Shown here one piece after another: positions 15,950 through 24,045 of a stretch of 32,212 nt of DNA. This DNA comes from Chloroflexota bacterium (GTDB lineage Bacteria > Chloroflexota > Dehalococcoidia > JACQUA01): assembly GCA_016210565.1 (NCBI GenBank), contig JACQUA010000131.1, positions 1 through 32,212 of the forward strand, read 5' to 3'. The position numbers and the translations under genes are program-made. Numbering within the stretch: the stretch's first letter is position 1; every line of letters begins with the position of its first letter. The notes under the pieces were generated by a model. The model saw only the letters and a program-made list of their open reading frames with translations. It made no database searches and was not told where the DNA came from.

Positions 15950-16360
15950 CCGGCGGGGGATTTTTGGGCCGCCGTTTTCACCTACTGGCCGGGTTGCAAC
16001 GACGGGACGTGCGGAACAACGAACGGAGGGCCGCCATGTTTACAGAAAGGAACCAAAGCGGGCGGAAACCAAAAAACCTTTTCAAAGGGTCCCTGAAAAC
16101 GTCCAAAGCCCCTTTTTTGCCCATTTTGGCCCGTCCTTGAGCTTCTTCTAACACAAGAAGTCGTTCACTGGTCTGTCTTGTGGCAAGAACGGAGCGTCCA
16201 ACCAACCGTTTCACCCCAAAATCAGCGCGTTTCGCAGGAAGCTCTCAAGCCGCAAAGCCTAGACACCAACACGCTTTACGTAGCGATCCCTCGGTTTCTT
16301 CGCTAAGCCGCCCGGGACGTCACATACCGCCGCAAACCATTCCCCGGTACGCCCGGTAGG
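15950..16360. other. Non-coding stretch between the defence-like operon and the SWIM gene
   Basis: No supported gene and no clear palindrome family. The segment at 16070-16140 is rich in AAAA/TTTT runs but I could not fold a convincing terminator for the operon that ends at 16361. Confidence 0.4.
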
Positions 16361-17596
16361 CTACATTCCTGCCAGTACCCTACGAACCATACTCATGTCC
16401 ACCGGCTTGTAGTGGGCTAGATCATTGCGCATCAACCGCACGGATTCCAAGAAGTCGTGGTCGTACCCGCATCGATTTGCCAAAAAGATTTTGCGGTTCA
16501 GTGAAACGAGATACCCCAAATCCGCGTCGAAGGGGTTGACTCGGAGTCGATCCAATTCCCGTGGTTCTTGAGGCGGAACGCCCAAACGCTCAAACCATTT
16601 CTTGCCGTATCTATCAACCAGATAATCGCACACTCGTAGCCTGACCTGATCGGCAAGAGGCATTAGCGTAGAAGACTGGGTTCTCCAGAGACGCCGGCCG
16701 AGGCGTTCCGTGGCATCCCTCGCAAGAGAAAGAAAGGCAGGGTGCAACTCCACACCGTGCTCGAAGGAGCTCACGATACGTCCCTCCGCCCAATCAATCC
16801 GGCTTGCCAGGGGAGGCTCTCGGATCGAAGACTTTGTCGGGCCACTGTGCGTGACCAAGACCTGAGAGTTTAGCTTTTCTATACCTGCGTTTTGGGCGAA
16901 AGCTCGAATTATGCATTCGCACTCCTCGAGTGAAGATGTCGGTTCCGCCATCAGTACAGTTGTCAGGGTGGCGTCGCCGGCACCAAAAGCGGCGGCCAGG
17001 CATTCCTTCCATAGTGTTTGACTGGCATTGCCATTCATCGTCAGCCTTGTCAAGAGTCGAACCTCCAACTCTGAGGGAAACCCCCACCACCACCGGACGC
17101 TTAGTCGGATATCCCCCTAGGGCAAGTCCCCTAGCAGACATGTCGCCCGGCATGGCGCAAACAGGGTTCGGGGCCCCGGCAACTCAATTGTAGAATGGCC
17201 AATTTGCTCGGCCCATTGCCTCATCAGAATCAATATTTCGCGCCAATGGTTTTCTGAGTGATCCGCGTTCTCAAGAAGGATTACCTCTGGAAACGAAGAT
17301 CCCTGCCATAGATTGATCAACGAACGGGACGCGCCCGACGCATCCTTGACCATATCGGCTGCAACTGTTTCCGGGGTGAGCCTGGCCGTTTGCCCGGGCG
17401 GGACAGCGTAATTCAGGTAAGAGACATTACGTTTGAAGAGTTCATCGGCGACAAGCTCGCTAACGTCCTCGGGCTCTGTGCCTTTGGGAAGCAGAAGGAC
17501 AACCGACCGGTTGTTGACAAGGTCGTCGGCCAAATCACCCAGGAATCGGTCTATCGAGGGAAGCAGTAGTAAGGCCCGCCAAGCAGCGCCGCTCAT
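16361..17596 (-). pseudogene. HEPN-domain (Swt1-like) effector gene interrupted by an in-frame TAG
   Basis: The frame from ATG 17596 to the TAG at 16361 spans 411 sense positions with one internal TAG at 17117-17119 (codon 160). Reading past it gives GDIRLSVRWWWGFPSELEVRL, which runs smoothly into the downstream frame, so this was one gene. The N-terminal half looks like a P-loop-derived fold lacking a clear Walker A (VVLLLPKGTEP, then the Walker-B-like PEVILLENADHSENHW). The C-terminus holds MRNDLAHYKPVD with R390-N-x3-H395, the RN-x3-H catalytic motif of HEPN RNases. I infer an RNase effector. ATG overlaps the preceding stop (ATGA). Alternatives are two separate products with reinitiation, or readthrough. 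Confidence 0.7.
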
Positions 17597-17817
17597 GTTA
17601 GGTGACTGTGAATTATATTGCTAGTCTTGACTCGATCGTTGTTCAGGCTTGTCCAACCTATTCTGGCCAGGAGCTCGAGGGAATTCGCAGCTTTCCCAGG
17701 GCCCTGAACTTCAATTACAGAAGCGATTTCACTTACAGTCTCTTCTCTTGGTCCAACAAGTTCGCCAAGCGTCCTCTCAAATTCGATCAATTGTGGAGGG
17801 CTATCTTCCCGCAACAT
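17593..17817 (-). CDS. Small winged-helix-like protein of the STAND/HEPN operon
   Basis: This 74-aa protein has no family I recognise with certainty. The pattern IEFERTLGELVGPREETVSE, then AANSLELLARIGWTSLNNDR, and VKTSNIIHSHL could be a small winged helix. The start overlaps the end of the ATPase gene by 17 bp and its stop overlaps the HEPN gene start by 4 bp. That tight coupling suggests it is a true gene and part of the same complex, perhaps linking sensor to effector; this is an inference. Confidence 0.65.
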   Translation of the reverse strand: MLREDSPPQLIEFERTLGELVGPREETVSEIASVIEVQGPGKAANSLELLARIGWTSLNNDRVKTSNIIHSHLT

Positions 17818-20800
17818 TGAAAATCAAAGATTTTGATAAGTTGCTGTCGCGGTCACACAACGCTGATCCAAAGGTCTTTAGGATATCGCCGAAGCTGCGC
17901 CGTCCCCGCTCTTCCGAAATGAATTCAAGCAGACGAACCATCAAATAATGGCGTGAGTCTGTGACGGTCGCTACGAGAGCCGCGTCCTCCGGGTTGGCCG
18001 GCAAATCGTTGTCTTCAAGCCATCGCTTGATTGCGGGCGGGCTCCAGCCAGTTAGAACGACACTTCCTGCTTGAAGCTCCAGGCCCCGGCGCTCTTCTTC
18101 GCCTAACGTAAGCCACGTTTGACAAGGCATGGCACCGACAAGGAGAATAATCCGAACGCACCGCTGTTTGTGGCCCCTCCGGGCAGTCTCGGAAAGTATT
18201 CTTTCGATGAGGTTCGCCAATCCCGTCGCGCTTCCCTCAATTGAGGCGCAGACTACAACCTTGCTCGAAACCGCACTGCTCGACATGTCGCTTATGGTCT
18301 GTTGAAGCTGCTGCCAGGATAGAACCGGTTTTGTAAGACCGCGGAACTCCGCGTTCTCACCCATTAGCTGACAAATCGCTTCCACTGTTTCCGGGACTCT
18401 GTTGAGACCGGTTAGTTCGCTTCCAAAAATCAGACTCAGTCCACTGGCATTGGCGCCAGCGATTCCCAGGTGCCGGACTTGCCCCTGCGTAAGAGGGCTA
18501 AAGAGCCCTGATCGAATGCGCGGGTGAATCTCATCCGCGTTTTGCCAGTCTTCTTCCGGCTCCTCCTTTCCATCCAGGTACTTTTCCAACTCCCCTTCGA
18601 TATCTTCTTTGGTTCCGAGCAAGCGCGCCAGGTTAGGGCTGCGCAAACGGTATCGCCCGTTATCGGCCTGGGCCAGTACCCAGAGACCCGCCAGTTCGCT
18701 GGTGTAGGCACGCAATTCATCGTTTGATACGTTTTGAAAGCCTTTTTCCCACCAGCTCCGTCCAAGCTCCAACAAATCACCGACAGAGTACGTCTTAGAA
18801 TATCCGTCTTCCTGGCTGATTTGGTCAAGTACCATCGCACGGACGAGGACCGAGTAGTGCTTATCGAGAGCCAAGGTCAAGATAAACCGTTGCTTGATCT
18901 CCTGCCTCAGATCAGGGTCGCGGGCAATTGCGTCCACGTCGTCAATGGTCACACAGTAAGGTGGTGTGACCCGCCGTTCCCGGAGTGCGCGTGCCAGCCG
19001 GAAGCAAAAGATCTGGAGCAGGCCAGGATGATAGTTAGTTAGAGAGAGTATGCGGAAGATCGCCTCTTCTTCACGGAATCGGAACCCCAACGCTTCCATG
19101 GGTCTTTCAATGAGTTCGCGGGCATACCGCGCCTCTAAGGGACCGACAAGAATCGGAGTGCCCAGGTGAGCCAGGGGTTGGTTGGGTACCTGTGAAAACC
19201 GTTGGACATCGTGCAAACCGGCAAAAACTACCTTAAATTTTCGCTTTGTCGAATCCATTAGGCTTTTCAGCGAATGGGTAATCTTGAAATCCCCAACGGC
19301 GTCGGCCGTCAAGAAATGGTCCGCCTCATCAAGGAGCAACAGAATCCCCTTGTTCCCCTCACCAAGAATGTCCTGGAGTTTCTGCCGAATGGTCTCAGGC
19401 TTCTGGGGGAGTCGCTTCTTGAGGAAGCCTTTGTGGGATAGCGCTTCGGCAACCTGGCCCCACAGGAGTTCCGGCGTTTCGAGACTGCCAGGTGTACCGA
19501 GGTTCTTGATGTCGAGGTAGACCGAATATCTGCCCTTGGAAGGGTTGTGAAATTCAGCTTCGGCTTGGCGCAGAAGGCTTGATTTCCCCAATTGCCGGCC
19601 GCCATAGACAAATGCGGACCCATTGGGGTCCAGGATGTCTGTCAACTGCTGTCGCCGACCAAAGAACATCTCCCGTGGAACGTTTCCCCCGACGTATGGG
19701 ACATAAGGGTTAATTGCGGAAATTGGTAGGGCGCATTGGAAGAACGGCAGTAATCGGAATTCGTACTCCCGGGCCAAGAACAGAAGAAGCAATTCATCGA
19801 GTACTATGGCGCTCAACTCTTCTTGCTGGGCGTGATGAACGGTATCCTGCCACTGGCGGGCCAGAAGCCGGCCCAAGTACAGTATCAATATAGGCTGCCG
19901 CTGCAATTGCTGCCCACGCAGAATTGTTTGTATAGCCTGCGGTCCGGGGCGCTCCCAGACACAAAGTACAGCGATTGACCCGTTCGTCAAAGATCCAAAG
20001 TGCTGGATCGGGCATTCCGGTATGGTTGTGGCGAATTGCCAGAAACTCCAGTTCCGATCGTGACGCTGCATGGTACCCGAGAGGGAAGGTGACTCTGTGC
20101 AATGGAAGCCAAGGTAGCCGAGGATTGTGCCGATGCGCTTGCTTTCTTCCAGTGGATTACTTCCCGGGCTGCTCTGTGCTTTCAACAAGCGCCAGGCGGC
20201 CACTGCGTCCGAGGATTCTTTGAGCCGGGGCTTCGGCAGTTTATCCATTTTCAAGAAAGGATGAGGACTATCTGTCTTCATACCCCCTTCTATATCTGAG
20301 AGGGTAATCCTCTGACCATCCAGCATGTCAAGCAGCTTTTCTCGGGCAGCGAAGAAGTCCTCGAGGTCACAGTTTGGCTTTCTAACCGGGTCAGACCAAG
20401 AAGTCAACAGACGGCGAATCGGTCCGTTGTCGCCCAAAGCGACGGAGTGCTGTGCTGTCGGCAGGAGTTCATCAAGCGTAAAGATATCCCGGCGGTTCAA
20501 CGCGTCATTGACTACCCCAGCAAGACGGTTCATTTCACCAGCAACCAGACGTTTTTCCATTTCAGGGCGCAACGCTTCCCAGCTACCCTGCCTCTCTTTC
20601 AGTACCTCGTCCCGGAGGAGTTCGATTCTTTTCAGTTCATCCTCAAGCCTGTTTCTCGCTCCCCCAAGATTCGAATTCGGCTGCTCAAGGAACCGTCGCG
20701 TCTCCTCGAGTGCAGCCGAGAAGTCACTGTGCTCATCTGCGTCAAACGCCCCTTCTGCCATTGCCTTTTCGATCCGGTTGTTTACCTGCTCCACCTTCTT

Positions 20801-23563
20801 GCGAAGGTCAGTTCTTGTCTCGTCCTCAGCGGTTTGCACGGAGCGCTCCAGGGATTGCCGTTCCTCATCCGGGGTGACGAATGGCAGGATCGCGCTGACC
20901 CACCGAAAATCTTCTTTCCCCACAAGCAGTTTTACCAGCGATTGGTAGCCATCTTCTTCGGTGGCAGGTCGTTCCAGCAAAGACATGTTCAAGGTTTCTA
21001 GACTGGCAGAGGAAACCGCGGGAAAACCGCCTTCGTTGGTGACAAGCTCGATGCCGGAGCAATGAAGCAATCGAAACGAAAGGCCGGCATGCAGGCCGCA
21101 TTCAGCAAAGGGGGGAACCCGTAGTTCAGCTCTTACGCCGCGAAAAAAAGAGTCGAGGTCTTTGACTGCCGTGTGCAAGGCCGCTGCCATCGCGCGTTGG
21201 TGGTCAGGCCCTTGTCCGGCAATCTCGCCCGTGCCAAACATCGAGCCCGGCAAAGAACCCCGAAGTCCGGTCAGTAGACCAGTAATGCGGGCCTTGCGCC
21301 AGTCGTCGGAGCGGTTATTCCAGTTCTGCCATTTCCTGCAAGCGGCGCACCAGGATTGGACCAAACCCACAGCCTCAGCCGTGGCACGCACCAGTTCCCG
21401 ATTAGCCTTCCCGACGATAACCACATTTACGGGTATCACCGACTTGGCAGCTTCCCGCACCTTCGTCCCTATGGCGCTAGGGCCTACCCAGACCCCAAGG
21501 TCTTTGCTGACGCGTTCGAGATCTTTGCGTCTATCGCTGGCGACAATCTCCAGCATTTGTCCCAATGGCGACTTGTCGGCATCGGCCAAGTGCCTCAGAA
21601 CGGTTGTTGCACGGGCATAACTCTTCCTTGATGCCCGCGCCCGCTGCAGCCATTCCTGGGTGTCCCCGGAGATTCTTGCGATATCTTCTTCCAACCTCTC
21701 GCCACTCTCGGAGGTCCGGACATCGACGGGGGATACCGAGAGACCCTGGTTGACGAACGTCCTCACCTCATCAATCACAGGATTCATAACTTGAAGTGAA
21801 GCTCCCAATGGCAAGAGCCACGATTGAAGGCCCGTTTCCGGATGGGTCAGCGCCGGGAGAAGAGAGGAAGCGACCCCCAATGGTCTGAAGCGCTGATCTT
21901 CATTCTGCAGGTCATGGTCGTGGGCAATCATGAATAGATCATTGGCAATTCGATCAGCCCCTTGCGCCAACCAGCGGCTTCCGGCGTAGGAGGCAAGCAA
22001 CCAAGTCGGCACTGGCGTAGGATGCCCCAATTTCTCCCAACTGTATGCTAGCCAGTAGCACCCTGAAATGTCGCCCTTCACCAGCATGCGCCAGAATACC
22101 TCGTAGCCGGTCACTTCACTGGGTACGGTTCGTACGGACAGATCTGCCTCGGCCTGCGATTTGTCAGCTTGGGGAAGGGTTGCCACGGTACCCGAGGGTG
22201 GCTTCCCGGTATCGGAAAGGGCTGATGCCGGTGCGATGTTGGGGTCAGCTTGCTCCGGTCCCCCTGAGGCTGGCACGGTGTGGATTTCCTGAACTTGCCC
22301 GCTTTCCAGAAGAACAGGTACGGAAGCATTCTTGGTTCCTGTTTCCCGCTCGGGGGTCTCACTGGCACCCGGGGGCAGGAACCCGGTTTCGGCGGGAGGC
22401 CCGTCCTCTGCTGCTTTGGCTGCCGGGGATACGGCCGTTGTTTCGGAAGCCGCAAGCGGTGTCCCTGCAGACGATGCAGGATCTGAAACCTTCTCCAGAG
22501 GCACGGGACTCTCCGACCGCCGTTCAGGAGGGGACTCGGAGGGGGAGGGAGATTCTTGAGGCGGGGGAGATTCATGATCCAACTTGCGAAGTCTGGCGAC
22601 AACCGCCGTGTGAATGCGGCCATGGGTTGCGACTATTTCTTTGGCCAGATTAAGTTGTTCCTGTAGTCGCGCAATCGTTCCGCCGGCGTGGGGATCACGA
22701 GGTGCGCAAAGAGCCTCGTAGCGAGCAAGCATCTGTTGGAGTGATTCTGCCTGGTTTGCCAGGCTGTCAAGTTCTGAGCGGGGGGAATCAACCAGAGCGA
22801 GGTTTTCCACCTCGAACTTGGTGAGTTCCGGGAATAGGAAAAGCAGCTTATTCAGGCCGCCAAGAAGCTCTCTGACCCGGGTCCGCATCAGTTCCTCGGA
22901 TTCTTTCTTCTTGCGGGTGAGAAGTTCCATCAAGTCAGCGGACAAGGCCGCCGCAGAATCCCATTGCTTCGATTCTGGAGTCAAGCCCTCCAGATGGTGG
23001 AACACTGCCTCAAAAAGCGAACTCAGGTGGCTGTCGCCCTCGTTGGCGGCCTTGTCCCGGGAGTCGGTCTCTGTCATCGTTGCCCCCTTTGTGTTCATCT
23101 CTGCCTCAGGGGTTCCGCTGTCCTCGCAGTTCGATGCGAAGTCCTCCTCGCTCGATTCCAGAAGCGCGGTGGCGATCTGTGAATCCATTGAATCCACAGC
23201 CGTTGTCATTCCACCGGGAGCCCCACCGTCCGTCACACTGGTACCCTTACCCGAAGTCTTGCCTGTCTTTGTGACCTCCTCCATTGCTCCCGTGTTGCAG
23301 CAAGCCCACGCAGTGGCAAAGGTTGCGAGGAAGCGGTCTGACCTCTTGGCTGCATCCAAGAATGTTGGAACAAGAATATTTGGTGGAGCTCTGAACGGGT
23401 TCTTGAACCCAGTAACGCGGCGTATCAACTGCTGCTCTAAAGCCGCGCGCAGCTTGCGAGGTATCGCAGTGGAATCTCGGATTACCGACTCTGCCATTCT
23501 TCGGAAATGTTCATCCTGAAGTCTCTGGCGCAGATCCTGTACAGATTCCCGAGTTATTTCCAT
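17801..23563 (-). CDS. Giant STAND-like ATPase (1,920 aa), candidate defence sensor
   Basis: Order of parts: helical N-terminus with an acidic segment (residues 1-325); a Pro/Ser/Glu-rich disordered linker (about 325-480); a long helical region with a charged coiled coil (about 905-1020); an alpha/beta segment (about 1150-1290, VLCVWERPGPQAIQTIL, IVLDELLLLFLA); then NPYVPYVGGNVPREMFFGR leading into the NTPase, with Walker A GGRQLGKSS (about 1320), Walker B ILLLLDEADHFL (about 1410) and FAGLHDVQRF; a winged helix (about 1575-1660, ending RYRLRSPNLARLLG); and a C-terminal alpha/beta domain. This is the STAND/AAA_16 plan used in conflict systems. GGGGG lies about seven bases before ATG 23563. 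Base composition is lower in GC than neighbouring core genes. Confidence 0.85.
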   Translation of the reverse strand: MEITRESVQDLRQRLQDEHFRRMAESVIRDSTAIPRKLRAALEQQLIRRVTGFKNPFRAPPNILVPTFLDAAKRSDRFLATFATAWACCNTGAMEEVTKTGKTSGKGTSVTDGGAPGGMTTAVDSMDSQIATALLESSEEDFASNCEDSGTPEAEMNTKGATMTETDSRDKAANEGDSHLSSLFEAVFHHLEGLTPESKQWDSAAALSADLMELLTRKKKESEELMRTRVRELLGGLNKLLFLFPELTKFEVENLALVDSPRSELDSLANQAESLQQMLARYEALCAPRDPHAGGTIARLQEQLNLAKEIVATHGRIHTAVVARLRKLDHESPPPQESPSPSESPPERRSESPVPLEKVSDPASSAGTPLAASETTAVSPAAKAAEDGPPAETGFLPPGASETPERETGTKNASVPVLLESGQVQEIHTVPASGGPEQADPNIAPASALSDTGKPPSGTVATLPQADKSQAEADLSVRTVPSEVTGYEVFWRMLVKGDISGCYWLAYSWEKLGHPTPVPTWLLASYAGSRWLAQGADRIANDLFMIAHDHDLQNEDQRFRPLGVASSLLPALTHPETGLQSWLLPLGASLQVMNPVIDEVRTFVNQGLSVSPVDVRTSESGERLEEDIARISGDTQEWLQRARASRKSYARATTVLRHLADADKSPLGQMLEIVASDRRKDLERVSKDLGVWVGPSAIGTKVREAAKSVIPVNVVIVGKANRELVRATAEAVGLVQSWCAACRKWQNWNNRSDDWRKARITGLLTGLRGSLPGSMFGTGEIAGQGPDHQRAMAAALHTAVKDLDSFFRGVRAELRVPPFAECGLHAGLSFRLLHCSGIELVTNEGGFPAVSSASLETLNMSLLERPATEEDGYQSLVKLLVGKEDFRWVSAILPFVTPDEERQSLERSVQTAEDETRTDLRKKVEQVNNRIEKAMAEGAFDADEHSDFSAALEETRRFLEQPNSNLGGARNRLEDELKRIELLRDEVLKERQGSWEALRPEMEKRLVAGEMNRLAGVVNDALNRRDIFTLDELLPTAQHSVALGDNGPIRRLLTSWSDPVRKPNCDLEDFFAAREKLLDMLDGQRITLSDIEGGMKTDSPHPFLKMDKLPKPRLKESSDAVAAWRLLKAQSSPGSNPLEESKRIGTILGYLGFHCTESPSLSGTMQRHDRNWSFWQFATTIPECPIQHFGSLTNGSIAVLCVWERPGPQAIQTILRGQQLQRQPILILYLGRLLARQWQDTVHHAQQEELSAIVLDELLLLFLAREYEFRLLPFFQCALPISAINPYVPYVGGNVPREMFFGRRQQLTDILDPNGSAFVYGGRQLGKSSLLRQAEAEFHNPSKGRYSVYLDIKNLGTPGSLETPELLWGQVAEALSHKGFLKKRLPQKPETIRQKLQDILGEGNKGILLLLDEADHFLTADAVGDFKITHSLKSLMDSTKRKFKVVFAGLHDVQRFSQVPNQPLAHLGTPILVGPLEARYARELIERPMEALGFRFREEEAIFRILSLTNYHPGLLQIFCFRLARALRERRVTPPYCVTIDDVDAIARDPDLRQEIKQRFILTLALDKHYSVLVRAMVLDQISQEDGYSKTYSVGDLLELGRSWWEKGFQNVSNDELRAYTSELAGLWVLAQADNGRYRLRSPNLARLLGTKEDIEGELEKYLDGKEEPEEDWQNADEIHPRIRSGLFSPLTQGQVRHLGIAGANASGLSLIFGSELTGLNRVPETVEAICQLMGENAEFRGLTKPVLSWQQLQQTISDMSSSAVSSKVVVCASIEGSATGLANLIERILSETARRGHKQRCVRIILLVGAMPCQTWLTLGEEERRGLELQAGSVVLTGWSPPAIKRWLEDNDLPANPEDAALVATVTDSRHYLMVRLLEFISEERGRRSFGDILKTFGSALCDRDSNLSKSLIFNVAGR

Positions 23564-23723
23564 GACGTTTCCCCCTTTGATATCCCATAGCGGGGTTTGT
23601 CACTGCAAAATCATGGTTCCCAAAACAGCCATGCACCACGTGAACTTGGTCCTGTCGGGCCGGAGGCGGGACAAAAAAGGCCGGAGGACCTTCAAACGCA
23701 CAATCGGACGAGACAACCACAGA

Positions 23724-23752
23724 ATACTACCATAATAACGCAACGTTGTAAA
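23724..23752 (-). promoter_or_regulatory. Promoter of the STAND/HEPN operon
   Basis: On the minus strand TTTACA (23752-23747) and TAGTAT (23729-23724) are separated by exactly 17 bases in an AT-rich island. The expected start leaves a leader of about 150 bases before the ATPase gene. Confidence 0.5.
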
Positions 23753-24033
23753 TCGCACGTGCGCGCCTACGAGTGGCCAGAACGCAGAGTTTGGTGGAAA
23801 CTATTGGCGCCCGTAGCGACACTGGTTGTCCCCATCGTGCCCGTTAACTGCTACGGTTTCGACACCCGCGAGGGTTTCGCGACGGGGTTCCAGTTCCTGA
23901 GTTGCAGGACCGTCAATGGGCCGGAGGACCATGGCACCCGCGGAATTATCCTTCGGTTGGTATACTGGCCTGCACAGGCACGGCGGCCCGCGGTACCGGG
24001 GGGCGCACACAGGCAGGGACGCCTGTGGTACGT
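23753..24033. other. Divergent intergenic region upstream of mutS2
   Basis: No supported gene between the operon promoter and the mutS2 promoter. It contains a CACAGGC-AGGGAC-GCCTGTG palindrome (24008-24027, 7-bp arms) immediately before the mutS2 -10 element and a similar half-site near 23973. Three GGCCGGAGGACC-like stretches occur at 23680-23930. Confidence 0.55.
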
Positions 24034-24039
24034 TATAAT
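24034..24039 (+). promoter_or_regulatory. -10 element of a leaderless mutS2 transcript
   Basis: A perfect TATAAT lies six bases before ATG 24046, so transcription would start at or next to the A of the start codon. There is no ribosome-binding site (GGTAAC only). No good -35 is visible; the CACAGGC palindrome occupies that position. Confidence 0.55.
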
Positions 24040-24045
24040 GGTAAC

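Noticed and set aside
17117..17119. Pyrrolysine or a reassigned TAG codon
   Set aside because: TAG ends several intact genes in this window, and no downstream insertion element or pyrrolysine gene is visible. Nonsense mutation or error is simpler.
10015..23563. One large integrated island spanning tRNA-Arg to the STAND operon
   Set aside because: No integrase and no second copy of the tRNA 3' end were found, and the SWIM and toxin-antitoxin genes in the middle have core-like GC content. Two separate acquisitions fit as well.
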